Origin: Taenia hydatigena
Lineage: Eukaryota; Platyhelminthes; Cestoda; Cyclophyllidea; Taeniidae
Assembly: GCA_036345935.2 (NCBI GenBank)
Contig: JADWOT020000007.1
Coordinates: forward strand, 8,025,394 to 8,089,393
Length of the DNA: 64,000 nt
Direction: 5' to 3'
The notes beneath the pieces were generated by a model. That model saw only the letters and a list, made by a program, of their open reading frames with translations, searched no databases and was not told where the DNA came from. The position numbers were made by a program, and so were the translations under genes. This document shows positions 13,431 through 24,908 of this stretch, piece after piece (positions within the stretch are counted from its first letter, which is position 1; each line of letters begins with the position of its first letter).

Positions 13431-14328
13431 AAGTGTAAAATGTCCCTTGCCTTTTTTGGTGCATGTGTGATTGGACTTGAGGTTAAATGCGTTCGTTAGA
13501 GATATTAACTCAGAATTGATTAACGGTTTGGATGCTAGTGCCTGAAGGTGGTTCACGTCATGGTGGGCAGAGTATATGGTACATTTGGTACAAATGCTTT
13601 TCAAGTAGGCGAGCATTGGAGGAGCCTTATGAAAGTTCTTGTGGCTAAAGGAGATGGAAAAGCAGCCATCTGGTAATTCCTGCAGTTGCATCCGCAGCAA
13701 CCAGTTCATCATTGACCCCGCCTCTACTACAACGGCTAAAGCATATCACTGGAAGTCAAATTTTGTGCTTGATACATCCATTTTGCTTTTAAGACTCGTA
13801 CGAATTAATCAATAAGAATTTTTACAACCGGTACAATGGCAGGGCCAATCGCAAGCTCATGTGGTGCGCACACCTCGTAGAAATTTTTACAGTGTGTAAT
13901 ACGGTCCACGCAAGTGTCGACGGTCAAGCCTTTTTGTGTGAATGCTGATTCCTCACTTATGTTCCCCTCAGGTTTAACTCTACATGGTTGTGAAAAGAAG
14001 ACATTCGAGGCGGATGCTGACCGCGACTATCAGTCACTGAACTTAATCGGGTCCGGCATGCTGAAATATAGAAGTGTTATTAATGCCAGTTGAGTAGCAT
14101 CATTGGAAACAGCAAAAGGAGGAGCAAACGAACCAGCCGACTAAGGCACTCATTGAGCCCATTCGTTAAGAACAAATTCTGCAGTCACTTATGACTATGA
14201 GGTGCACTTCCATACAAAGGAATGCTTCTTATAAAGCTATAAAATTATTGAAACCAATAGTAGGGAATTGTCTGAATAATCGTGGCTAAATAGAGTGAAG
14301 AGATGCCTGAGAAGAGGTCTCGAGCATG

Positions 14329-15382
14329 GCCATTAGCACATCAATTATGGAAAGGCCAATCACCCACACAGAAGTCCTTCGAAGCAGGCGCTTGCTCAGC
14401 AGCCGAGCGTGGTGCAGTAATTTATGAAGGAACCACATTCATTGTTGGCGTTGCCGCAGTTACTGATCCCACTACGGCTATATCGGAATCAATTTCCTGT
14501 AGGAAACAGCGAAAGCTGACGATGGAGCACTGCTAATTGAGCACTTGCATAGGGCTTGCAATGACGATTACCTGCTCGACATGACTGCCACTTCTAGCAC
14601 TGAGAACAACTTCGCGAAATTGCCACACGTATTTGTGCAACAGCGGTGGTACCCGAGGATCGCAGCACGCTTACATCCCACTTCTCCCCCTACACAAAAC
14701 ACATGAATGCTTGTGCTACTAACTACGAACAGTGGGACCTCAGATTAAATCATGAAAAGGGACATACGTGGGTAGCAGTGCAGCCATTTGATGCAGTATG
14801 CGATTGCGAAGGACGAAACTATAAACGAAGGGAAAGATAAAGAGTTAGTAGACTCAGTCTTTTATCATCTAGTCTTAACAATGCTCTCCCACCCTGGTGT
14901 CTTGTATTCAACACCTTCAACGACTTTAAACACACTACCCTAAACATCCGACGAACCATCGCCTCTGATCGAATGATACACTTCTCCTTTTGGGTTGTCT
15001 ACACATGATGATGCAAGTTGATACAACCAGCCCGAAAGTGAGATTGCATGCACTCTTCACAGATATGCTGAATGAGTAGAAGTGAATGAGCACTTCTGAT
15101 CACATCACCAAATAGGAGGTTTTAAGAGCAGTCAGTCGTCGCATGCCGATTTGTCATTTCGCCTTTTCACACGCACGATGAAGTGGAACGAAACAACCAA
15201 CTAAGCACGCCTACCCCATAACGACGCTAAAATGACAATTTGTTGAGAAGGCAAAGCGTTTAAGCCGCTCCTACACCCTCCACCCCAAAACACCCTACCT
15301 GGCACAAGAGCCAAAACATGTCAACCGCGGTAATGATAGCACCTTTCAAATGTTCAATGTTCAATCAGCGACCGTTATGATA
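14329..15382. other. Unassigned sequence between the left arm and the Rrp6-like exons
   Basis: No open frame here has recognisable motifs. The remaining C-terminal exons of the minus-strand Rrp6-like gene would be expected in this direction, but I could not identify one. Confidence 0.4.
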
Positions 15383-15808
15383 TTATTTTGAAGTGCTAAG
15401 ATGCCTGTGAGTGGCCACAATAAGGCGTGATAAGGTGGGGTTTTCGTCCTTATTTCGTGCAATGTTGTCTCGTAATATGCACAGATACTTGAGGGCGTAG
15501 AGCTGACGCTTGTCCATAGACTCCCTCACCACCGCATGCGATTTCGACGGATACTCAAACGCATTAAACTTCGGTTTCTTGTAAATCTAATGTAAGGGAA
15601 CAACAAGAAGAGCAGTCAAGCAAAATGGAGAGTGCCGAATAGGTGGAGTAGAAGAGTGATACGTACACGCAGACAAAACTGCTGACTGCGTTGTAGAACC
15701 TCAGTGAGGAGAACCTGATCAGCTAACATGCCGCGAAGCACCTCAGCCAAGTAGAGCAGATAGTGTGTATCTGAGCGAGCATAGTCTATCATCCCCTTGG
15801 GAAGAGGT
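15383..15808 (-). CDS. EXOSC10: EXOSC10/Rrp6-like exoribonuclease fragment (end of DEDDY domain and start of HRDC-like region)
   Basis: Two exons are visible on the minus strand. The first, 15808-15667 (142 nt), follows a CTTAG acceptor and ends at a GTACGT donor. It encodes RPLPKGMIDYARSDTHYLLY and then a helix ending QQFCLR, which matches the last part of the DEDDY 3'-5' exonuclease domain of nuclear exosome Rrp6, including the conserved Tyr and Asp of the Y-x3-D motif. The second starts at 15586 after a CATTAG acceptor in matching phase, beginning IYKKPKFNAFEY. It continues with LYALKYLCILRDNIARNKDE, which fits the start of the HRDC-like helical domain. Its donor is uncertain, and the frame ends at a TAA at 15385-15383. 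The family trims nuclear RNAs. The upstream half of the nuclease, with its first catalytic acidic residues, is not found in the expected 15809-16514 interval, so this is a partial or broken gene. Confidence 0.7.
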
Positions 15809-16514
15809 CTAAGCGCAGAAAATTCCCACAATAACCACAAGAAGTGGCACTGCCTATTACAACAGCATAGCAGACTAGGCAATTCATTACGCAACATAAG
15901 TTGACCCTTACTTCTACTACGAGTGCCTCCCATCATGCCATCCATACGTGCACTACTATAGTCCTTATGCATCACGGACATCGAAGCATTCATCATAGGC
16001 TCCTGGGCCATGCAACATCCTACAGCGTCAGCTGAGACACTTGTATTAACTACCAAAGGATATGGGAAGTAGTGAGGAGAGTTTATCATAAAATAACTAG
16101 CACAATACAAAATGTCCTCAAGTGCTGAATAAGCCAATAAGTGAGAGTAAGTAATTATGGCTTGCGAAGTCTTCACTTCTCCAATGGGATAATCTGCAGC
16201 CGCAGCCGCAGCATCACCATTGGCGCTGTCTCTTTATGCTAGAGAGCCATATCTAGCCAAAATGCTGCCAGCGTACAGGACTGTGAAGGGCCTCCTGACC
16301 AGACTCATAAGGCCTAATCCACAAGGTACAACAAAAAAGGCAAATTATTTCTACGCGCTATACTTATAAAAAAAGCAAAACCTTTTAAATCACAAAATAT
16401 TCATGGCACTTTTCCAGTATGAGTCGCATATTAAAAGAACCGCAATCAAGCAGGCGAGTTGCTGGAGAAACCGAGGGAGATCATCGCTTCCACCGGGGAT
16501 ATTAAGCTACTGTT
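15809..16514 (-). other. Exon-like open frames of uncertain membership
   Basis: On the minus strand the frame is open from about 16235 into the Rrp6-like exon. It includes an alanine run after RDSANGD and a methionine-rich stretch (around 16040-15910) preceded by an AAG acceptor and followed by a GTAAGG donor. Another short frame after an ATTAG acceptor near 16319 reads PYESGQEALHSP. None has the exonuclease motifs expected here. They may be exons of the neighbouring genes or chance open intron sequence. Confidence 0.25.
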
Positions 16515-19075
16515 TCACTCTTGTAGGAGGGATAAAAGCTGGTCTGTCAATGATTGGACCTGAGGATCCATTAGCAGCAAGTCCAAGCGCAGTGATCTAT
16601 CTCTGTGTAGAAAAGCATAGGTGTGACCAACTACTAGACAGTAAATAAGTAGGTATGACTGAAAAATCTGCACTTACGGTGGCGCTGAGGGTTCGATTTC
16701 ACCGCGCCTTAAGCGAGGCAACAACCGTTCAGGAACGTCAAGGAAAAGCTCTTCGCTTGAATTTTTGATTGCGTCCTGATGTCCTTCATCCAACAACGAC
16801 TAAAGGAAAGTTACAGCCTGTATTTCTGCAAAGAAAAGACCGCGACGACGGAATCCATTACACTTCCAGAAAACAGAGTGCGCAAAGTGCTAAGTAATAA
16901 AGAGCTTCGAGTTTGGGCCGCAGGAAGTGCAACTCAGTGGACTAAAGAGAGTTTTACTCGAAGCTTGGGACTCTGTTTTATTGATTTCGACTCAGTTAGG
17001 GATGTTGGAGTCGATGAATTTGAAGGCGACATTACGGGCTTACTGACAACGCCTCGATTAACGAGCCTTGACTTCCTAGATTCAAAGAAAGCAACATTAA
17101 AATGATGCTAAGCTACGATTCGGGAAACCTCTGAAACGAACTTTTACAGTGAAACTAATATTTATATCAAATCTGCCATCAAATATTTTTCTGACGTCAG
17201 ATCATCCTATACTATGGCGACAAGCCTTCATTGGGAGAAGAATCAAGCAATGCAAGCATTAATTCGATAAACTACGGATCTCTAGTTAAAATTGTTTGCA
17301 CTTCTGCTTAAAATATTTCCTCACCGTAGCAGACCATGCGTCCTCCCCAGATAACAAGTTGTTGAGTGAGATAAGGCTCCTCTTTGAGGACACTCTTGAA
17401 GACGTAGGCTCCAAAGGACCAAAGCTTTTGCATCTTGCATTGGCAGTGTTAACTGCAACATTTTCCGTGGCTGTGGCAGCCAGAGTGTTGGCCTTCATAA
17501 GACCCGGACGGTGGAAGACAATGTTTTGGACAAGGCTCTTTCACATTTAAAAGATCATCTTACATCCACAGCAACGAAAAGTAAAAGCAGTTTTTACATC
17601 GCCTCTGCTTGGCTGACCAACCTAGAGGTATTGTAGTCAGATGAGACTGTGGCATCTCTTGAGGCCTCCGAGACATGGCATTGCCGCGATGTCGAAGGCT
17701 CACTCGAGACATCCGTAGTTGAGCAACAAAGCAATCGATATTGACCCTGTCGTTTATTTACCTTGTGCTGATCAAGGGTTCGACGAGTCTCCTCATTACT
17801 TAAGATTACCACCTTCCCTTCTCTGCCGTGCATAACTTCAATGTGCTTTCTCAGATCCCACTTCCAGTTGTTAGTACAGTAGCAAAATGGTTTTAAAGGG
17901 CTATTTAAAAATATAGCAGTGATGTAAGAGTTCTTATTAGCGGCCAGGTTTCGTCTTCACAGGTCAATCCACCACCGGCAAAGCGACGTTCCATTAGGTC
18001 TTCTCGGTGCAGCAGGGAATCAAATAGCCGCGAGGAGCTTTATGAACCATATAAATGCTCCAGATGCGGCCATCGTTCCAACTGGAAATGACACATCAAA
18101 CCATATATTTGCTCTCTCTGTGGCCGCTAATAAGGACTCTTACATCACTGCTATATTTTTAAATAGCCCTTTAAAACCATTTTGCTACTGCAGTAACAAC
18201 TGGAAGTGGGATCTGGGAAAGCACATTGAAATTATGCATGGCAGAGAAGGGAAGATGGTAATCTTAAGTAATGAGGAGACTCGTCGTACCCTTGATCAGT
18301 ACAAGGAAAATAAACGACAGGGTCAATATCGATTGCTTTGTTGCTCAACTACGGATGCCTGGAGTGAGCCTTCAACATCGCGGCAATGCTATGTCTCGGA
18401 GGCCTCAAGAGATACCGCCGTCTCATCTGACTACAATACCTCTGGGCCGGCCAGCAATGACAGCACGAAACTAGAATCTCTTTAAGAAATCGATACACGC
18501 ACCCCTCTAAATCCACACTGATATCAGCCCCAGCCTAGTCTAGTCCACTGCTAACTCCTTCTCTCTCAATTTACACTAAAGGCATTCGGAAAAGTAGTGC
18601 AGCCTCTACCAAGGATGGATTCACATAGCCATGAGGTCTCTAAATAGGCCAAGGTACGGTGAACCAACTTTCGTATGGCCACACGCCATGCATTACTTAT
18701 TCTGTGAGAACTGTCTTAGCACTCCTTTTACCTGAGTAGGTGATGGAGGTGCTGCGATCGTGTGGTAAACATAGGCCACATAGGCCAGGTGCAAGTGTTT
18801 ATTCGAATTGGAAAATTCTACCCACAGCAAAACAGCAAGTGTGCAGGCCTGAAAACGAACAAAATAACCAGTTAATTGACCACTTTTAATGATCATGACT
18901 AAAACTCTTTGATTAGGAAGAGCAAAGTACAGATACGAGCTAGAAAGCTTGTAGCTGATGTAGGAATGTACCCCTTCCTTTCTACCCACCAGTGCTCTGG
19001 TGAGATGCCTTTAGAGGATAACAGCAAAATCGGCTTAAGAGCTTGGCCTTCTGAGTGCCTGAATGTGTCAACGAA
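16515..19075 (-). CDS. Unidentified multi-exon gene, six traceable exons
   Basis: Six minus-strand exons join in frame: 19075-18986 (30 codons), 18848-18732 (39), 17492-17325 (56), 17071-16958 (38), 16799-16678 (122 nt) and 16602 to a TGA at 16517-16515. The first four junctions are phase 0 and the last is phase 2 to 1. All use AG acceptors and GT donors, and the strongest are TTTTCAG at 18849 and GTAAGT at 16677. The protein starts FVDTFRHSEGQAL, contains a hydrophobic helix-like ACTLAVLLWVEF, passes through a Ser/Thr/Pro-rich and probably disordered region, and ends in a leucine-rich LLLMDPQVQSLTDQLLSLLQ. I do not recognise the family. The 5' exons are not located; they should lie above 19075, where a second copy of the first two exons sits. 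The 1.2-kb intron at 18731-17493 contains a zinc-finger-derived inverted repeat. Confidence 0.6.
17610..17946 (-). repeat. Inverted repeat arm with zinc-finger-derived sequence (minus copy)
   Basis: This arm is the reverse complement of about 18121-18457, with over 90% identity by eye. Homology begins at GGCCGCTAATAA in both copies and stops a little after a shared SSDYNTS-coding segment. It carries the same degenerate C2H2 finger as the plus copy (NWKWDLRKHIEVMHGREGK here). The pair lies inside an intron of the minus-strand gene. Confidence 0.75.
18011..18485 (+). pseudogene. Degenerate C2H2 zinc-finger gene fragment
   Basis: Remains of three C2H2 fingers can be read across two frames. The first, from about 18041, is EPYKCSRCGHRSNWK followed immediately by a TGA at 18089-18091. 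The second, in the same frame, is HIKPYICSLCGR followed by TAA. The third, in the frame of the 18042-18485 reading, is PFCYCSNNWKWDLGKHIEIM followed by HGREGK; the Cys pair is one residue too close (C-x-C rather than C-x2-C), while the His pair is spaced H-x4-H. A hydrophilic tail rich in Thr and Arg ends at 18485. C2H2 proteins normally bind DNA; this copy cannot encode an intact array. The part from 18121 on is shared with the minus-strand arm at 17946-17610. Confidence 0.6.
18121..18457 (+). repeat. Inverted repeat arm with zinc-finger-derived sequence (plus copy)
   Basis: This is the partner of 17946-17610. The spacer between the arms is about 174 bp and contains the upstream fingers only next to this copy, so the minus arm is a partial inverted duplicate of this one. 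Confidence 0.75.
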
Positions 19076-19288
19076 CTAGTGGATAGAAGAATAAAAATAA
19101 CCGATTTCAGTGTAAGAGTTAAAGCCTGCAATCAAACACAAGCCTCTCGCCATTTTGCCCTCCCTGGTAATAACAGCAAGCCCTTTGTTTTTGAACCAAA
19201 TTAATTATTTCCTAATTTGACTGAAGCCAATTAGAGACCATATGCAGGCAAAGAAAATAACTCATAGCCACCGGAGCCCCTAAACACG
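18680..19288 (-). repeat. Tandem repeat unit 1 (about 600 bp) carrying exons a1 and b1
   Basis: This unit is head-to-tail with 19289-19869. Both units share the CACGNCATGCATTA-like left end and the CATAGCCACCGGAGCCCC right end. The unit holds the exon pair 19075-18986 and 18848-18732 of the unidentified minus-strand gene, plus flanking intron sequence. Confidence 0.8.
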
Positions 19289-19869
19289 ACGTGCATTAAT
19301 TATTCTGTGAGAGCTGCGATCGTGTAGTAAACATAGGCTGTCTGCCTCTCTGATTTAATTCCCTGCCAGGTGGAAGTGTTTGTTCGAGTTGGAGAATTCT
19401 ACCCACAGCAAAACAGCAAGTGTGCAGGCCTGAAAACGAACAATATAACCAGTTAATTGACCACTTTTAATGATCATGACTAAAACTCTTTGATTAGGAA
19501 GAGCAAAGTATAGATACGAGCTAGAAAGTTTGTACCTGATGTAAGAATATATCCCTTCCTTTCTACCCACCAGTGCTCTGGTGAGATGCCTTTAGCGGCT
19601 AACAGCAAAATCGGCTCAAGTGCTTGGCCTTCTGAGTGCCTGAATGTGTCAACGAACTAATGGTTAGAAGAATAAAAATAACCGATTGCAGTGTAAGGGT
19701 TAAAGCCTACAATCAAACACAAACCTCTCGCCATTTTGCCCTCCCTGGCAATAACAGCAACCCCTTTGTTTTTGAACCAAATTAATTGTTTCCTAATTTG
19801 ACTGAAGCTAATTAGAGAACATATGCACGGAAAGAAAATAACTCATAGCCACCGGAGCCCCTAAACACG
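19289..19869 (-). repeat. Tandem repeat unit 2 carrying exons a2 and broken b2
   Basis: This is a second copy of the 600-bp unit, upstream of unit 1 with respect to the minus-strand gene. It lacks about 45 bp near its left end relative to unit 1 and has a short unrelated insertion inside exon b. Confidence 0.8.
19355..19656 (-). pseudogene. Duplicated exon pair, second exon disrupted
   Basis: Exon a2 (19656-19567, 90 nt) is intact and differs from a1 by three residues (EPILLLAA against KPILLLSS). Exon b2 starts at 19429 after the same TTTTCAG acceptor and reads ACTLAVLLWVEF as in b1. After KHFHLA it runs into an unrelated segment of about 24 bases and stops at a TAA (19357-19355). It then resumes similarity with the b1 sequence. 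The CAG donor of b1 is lost. An mRNA including b2 would be truncated, so either b2 is skipped or this copy is dead. Exon a2 alone would keep the frame. Confidence 0.65.
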
Positions 19870-22800
19870 TCTTTATGGCTCTCAAAAGATAGACACTTTC
19901 CTCGATTGGACTTAGGTGGAGGCTCTTACTCCTCGAATGACTGAGTTAAGCAATGTTTCGATGACAGCGAAAACGCGACTTAAATAGGCACGACTGACCA
20001 ATGTGTGGGAGCGACCCTAACTGCCAATTAGAAACGTATCTAAGTGCAATCACTACGCGTTTAACCAATTGTGTGCCTGCCTCTTGTGCGCGATTTGATT
20101 GGTTTAAAGAGCATATCATTCCTTCCTCACCCAGCCTGACTTTCAGATTGCTGTTTCGTGCAGAAAAAGTACTAATTGGAAGTGGAATTTAATATACCCC
20201 TTCATGGTGAAAAATGGCTAGCATTACTAGAGATCAGCCAGCGCATTTTTCCGCAGGACGGTGGGTGTGTGCATGTGTGACAATTGATTCGTTTGTGCAT
20301 TTTATAGGTGAAGCTTAGCTGCTATCGATTTTGTCCTCCTCCAACAGTTTGGCTGAATTTCCTTTTTCTAGGAACCGTAGGATCGAAATGATGACCACAG
20401 TTGTACTAGGATTCTAAGTCTTCAACTAGGAGCTAAAATAATCTCTACCAGGCTCCATTTCGCTTTCGCATATATCAAAGACATCCTACGCGCCCCAAGG
20501 CAGAAATAACAGGCCAAAAAGGCCTTCCTGTCATTTGAAAAGTTATTTGCCTTTTAACAAATCTTTTGAGTTCTCTGAATCAATGCCAAATGCATTCACG
20601 CATCGGGTGCCTAATCTTGGACCTTCCCACGTTGAAGGGTGCTTAATTGGAGTGACTACAGCCCCCCCATCAAATGATTGTTCGACCATGCAAGTGATTG
20701 TAACTACCAGTTTATCAATAATTGGGTCATCGAATCGCGTCGCATTGTTTGCACTTGGAAAGATGGGTGAGGATTGGAGGCGCAACGATCGTCGTCGCGA
20801 TAAGCAGAGGATGAAGGTGAGGAGAGAAAGTGAAGGTTTCAGCTATGAGGTCACCTTGGGCCGGATGTTTACACTTTAAATTTATTGTAAGATCTATTTG
20901 CGTTGTTGATACCTGAACTTGTATCTTGTAGAGTCTGAGTGAATATCTTTCAAGAGTGGAACAAGTTATGAATAAAGTTAAAAAGAAAAGGATAAAGATG
21001 ATTTAGTGGACAAATCCTTGTGGCATAAGTACGTGGCTTAATTTGTTAAAAACTTTGCTATGCATGTGTGTATGTCTGCTGTATGATCCAGATTCTCTTC
21101 GTTGCCATTAACAAGCAATGTTTTGAAATTGAAAGAGGTCACAATAACGTTGAATCTACACGATGAACATTCAACGCGCATTCAAGTCATAAACGATTAT
21201 CTATGGCGTTTCTGCGGTCATGCCAGTGATTATACTGTTCAAAGAGGAGGGTCTTTGCTCAAATTACACGCAGTCTAACTACATAGAGGCGTAAAAATGT
21301 TGGCATTTTGTTTTGTTAGGCAGATTTTATGATTGTTAGTGATGTACATAAGCAACACATTTTGTTCCAGTTGATTAAGGTGAAGTAGCCGCTGTGTTTG
21401 ATGTCGTGATTTATGGTATCATGTTTTCCAGACAATAGACCGTTGTCCCCATGGCTTTGACATTGCTCATCTTTTCCATGAACAACGTTGCTAATCTCTC
21501 AAACTGCTGCCTTTATGTTGGTTGTCGTTCTGATGGCTCTTTTCAAAGGCGGTGTTCCAAGACAAGCAGGCTCCGAAACTGGTTTGTACATATTTGCCTA
21601 TCAAGAATGCAATAAACAAAGCCTCCACTTATTACCGTCACTCGGTAGTGGTTAAACAACAAATCGAATCGTAAGAAAGTGGGAGAAGCGAACCTGATTC
21701 GACCTCATGTACCAGGCCAGCAGCAATATAAAGAAAGCTGCCTCAAATACGTAGTCGACGATCTCGTCAACCAATTTAAGAATGTGCACCTTTGCGGTCG
21801 GTGATCGAGGTGGCAACCCATTTTACCAACCACTCACCAACAAAACTCACTTAAGGTCATTCCGGTTATAAAGTTCGCTCGTCTTTATGCATATTTTTGT
21901 GACCGCACTTCACTACACGTGCCATCGAGCGAAGATCACTGAACACCTTTCTGTTGCTGAGGCCTCACAGCATATCAGCAGAGTAAGCAAAACTTTTTCC
22001 GCTATCCAGACACTTGTTTACATAGCCACTGCAAAGATGTCTAAAAAACAGGGTGATAGAATAGTCAATTTTTGGCAATGTAGATTCACTCCAAATAAAG
22101 AGCTAGGCTTTGCTATTATTTACTAATGCGATCAGTGAAGCAGTTGCTCTAGAAGAACGACAAGCAAAAGTTGCCTTTTTGTTGCTTTGTTACCTTAGGT
22201 GACCATAATCAGAAAGAGACAGCATTGGCAAAAACACGACGAAATGAGAGGAGGAAGAATAAGAGGACGTCTACCTGATGTTAGTGCTTTATTATTTAAA
22301 GTTGCGAACGATGTAAGATGCCTGAATTCAAAACTGCTTTAAAGCACTTTAACTTCTAATCTATATTATCCTCTCTCTGGTGTTCTAGTGAGAACTAGTG
22401 GCGTTGGTGTTGCAAACCATGATTCCACTTCTCCAGGCATGCAGAATTTTAACTGTTGATTAAGTTCTGGTAGGCATTGGAACAATCACTTGAACTCAAG
22501 ATTCTGTTTTCATAACGAACGAGAAACGTATGGAGTTTCGTGGACAGAGAACAGTGGCAAAATGGGTGTTTGTGTTTGGCTTTCGTTTCTTCAACTTTGC
22601 AGTCATTTTGTGTAAGACATTTAACCAGATTGTGAGAAGACCCTATTATGTCAACGAAAGGTTTAATTTTCTGACGAGTTTTATGAAAACTCAACAAATG
22701 CCTAAGTGAGTTACAGCCACTTCACCAATACATGCCAAATATTAAAACTGGACATAAATTCTATTGGCTAATGTTTGAAAATGTCGATAGCAGCCAGAAT

Positions 22801-23500
22801 GATAAAATGAAGGACATGTAACCACATGAGGAAGGAGAGCAAGAGCGCATCGAGAAAAATAATTTGCCTGGCAAAATTTTTGATCTACTTTTGGCTGATT
22901 TGACATGTGACAGTATTAACTGGATCAGATTGGAATTAACTTGTCGCAAGGCTCTGGATACAAGCCAACTTGAGAATTAAAGATTTATCTTCTAACTCAC
23001 CCAAGTGGGCGAAAATTCAATTCACGAGCTTCTAGATGTAAATCATGAAAGAAATTAGCAGTGCAAGTTAGGGTCGGATAGGCACACACCACGGCTTTTA
23101 ACTTGAAACGCCTTTCTTATGCTTTCGTAATTCCAACTTTCTTGATGTGGTCATGGTATAAGCCAGTTAAAACCCGCATTGTGTATGCAAAATTACTATT
23201 TACTCAAAGCCCTTGTGCAACTCACTGCTAAATCATTCTAGTAGTGATTGAATCTTAACTAGTTCTGGAAAAAATAATTCCTTCCGGGCTTAAATTATGA
23301 CAGCGGTTAGCGATGCACTGCAAAGCTCGGTGACCTACTGTCCCACAGAGCAAGCATGTTTAAAAAGGAAGCTGAGTTGAAATTCTTTGGTTAATAGTAA
23401 TTTGCATTTTTGGGCAGGTTTCGTGATTTATCTGAGTAGATCATAAAATACAGATCATTCAATAGAGTAAGATTAAATGTCTGCTTATCACTGCTTAGAC
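19870..23500. other. Mostly unassigned sequence
   Basis: No gene is supported. The most protein-like frame is minus 20785-20543, ending at a TAA, which reads ATRFDDPIIDKLVV and CMVEQSFDGGAVV. It has no recognised domain and the plus strand is also open there, so it may be chance. No inverted-repeat partner within the window was found for this interval. Confidence 0.4.
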
Positions 23501-24405
23501 GCCTTAGAGGTGGTGGTGGGATGGCTTTTGGAAGTTCACGTTTGTTTGGGTCTGATGACGTCCTCAAAATGAAGGAGTGGGAGCTCCACTTCGATGCATC
23601 TTTGGTAGGCGTCTCCTTCGATTCCCACTACACTCGATTTGTTCCCAAGTATTTCGTCTCGCGTTAAGTCCCACCCTGTGAACTCCGTGCCCTGAGAAGG
23701 GAGGCGAGTAATCGCTTGCATATTGTTTCCTTACCCTTATATTGCACTTTGGTGCCACAAGAATGGATCACTACTCTGTGTCCCTCACGCTTTTAGAAGC
23801 CTTTATCTTTTCCAAATGCACTGCCAAGCTGCTCCTGTCTTCGCCTTCTCCTCCTACCTCATCCTCTGCCAGACCCTCTTAGCAGGTCTTCTTTATCTCT
23901 CCCCTAGTCTTCTCTTTGACCGTGATATGGAGAAATGATGCCAAGAATCATAACCCAGAAAAGACTAACACATGCTAGAACGAATATGAATAAAATCACA
24001 CTTTACTTGTTTTAGCATAACTTAGCTTGAATTGCCACACTTTCAATCCCCATCTTTTAACTGCAGCTCTAGTTTGCCCAACACCACCTCGTTTTAGTTC
24101 CATCTCCTACTCCTATGCTTACTCCCTCAAAAGCGAGGGTCAGTACGTTGCTTCTACTTCTGCCTCGTGATTTGCAGGACGGCTCTAACTCCCGCCTACC
24201 CTTCTCATTATCCACTTGTTTTTCTCCTTGTAGAGATTGTCTTAGACTGAATATGGCCTTTTCTCTTGCATCCATCTGCACTCTGCTCACTGTGCGTGTC
24301 GGCTTCTCTTTTCCTGTCGTCAACACTCAAGCACCTGCCCAATAACTCAACATGCCACACCTAGCCCCACTTCTGCTGCTCCTCTAATTTATTCCTTTAT
24401 TTTAG

Positions 24406-24908
24406 ATTGAAGTGAGCGCCTCGATTTGGGAAGAAGAAAGCACCAAAACGCTCAACGTGCTTCCATCAGAGCGGGAAATTTTGGGTATACAGGAGCCAAA
24501 GGGAGGCAAATAAGGTACCAAGGGAACTCAAAATGGCTCAGACTTTCCTGTTAGACGGAGACAATTTGTCTTGTTTTGTACAAGCATTTCTAATTGCCTA
24601 TATGGGAAGAAAAAAAGGAGTCTGCAAACTGCGGTCGCTCCAGCATTAGTACTAATTTTGATGGCGATGGATGTGGAGGCAGTGAGGTTGAGAGACGTCG
24701 GCATCCATTTGCACCTGCAACAACAATTAGAAGAAAGAAGTGGTCAAGTCGAGTATTCACTGCTATTGCTGCAAGTGATAGGGCGGGTGAGTCGCATGAG
24801 CAGCTTACCTTCTGCAAAATGGTCTTGTTGAAGGCGGTGCTGTCGGTGAAAGAGGCGAAAGGGAGCGGAGAACCTGCGAACGCCTTTACAACAACTCGAC
24901 ATTTCTAA
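24406..24908 (+). CDS. Exon-like frames of an unidentified plus-strand gene
   Basis: A long pyrimidine tract and TTTTAG at 24400-24405 precede a frame reading IEVSASIWEEESTKTLNVLP that can end at a GTATAC donor at 24485. Downstream, a frame open from 24594 to a stop at 24908 reads ESANCGRSSISTNFDGDGCG, then a basic RRKKWSS segment. A strong GGTGAGT donor occurs inside it near 24785. Whether the exon ends there or runs to the stop is unclear, and I could not find a convincing acceptor for this second part. The product is unknown; composition suggests a hydrophilic, partly disordered protein. Confidence 0.3.

Larger units (their letters stand above)
3037..14328 (+). repeat. Left arm of an 11-kb inverted repeat (copy A)
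   Basis: This arm matches the reverse complement of 44229-55698 in order throughout. Anchor pairs checked by eye include 4158-4372 with 54581-54370, 5560-5630 with 53170-53100, 8766-8963 with 50315-50130, 10620-10760 with 47900-47760, 11870-11905 with 46720-46680 and 14100-14325 with 44470-44235. A 110-base sample near the inner end differs at about 14 positions, so identity is roughly 85%. No transposase or reverse transcriptase motif is visible. Open frames shared by the arms carry mostly amino-acid-changing differences, so I call no gene here. The arm could be a segmental duplication or a very long non-autonomous element. Confidence 0.8.

Noticed and set aside
20535..20879. 115-codon plus frame and its minus-strand counterpart
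   Set aside because: Both strands are open over the same bases and neither has a known motif or matching splice sites, so I could not choose a coding strand.
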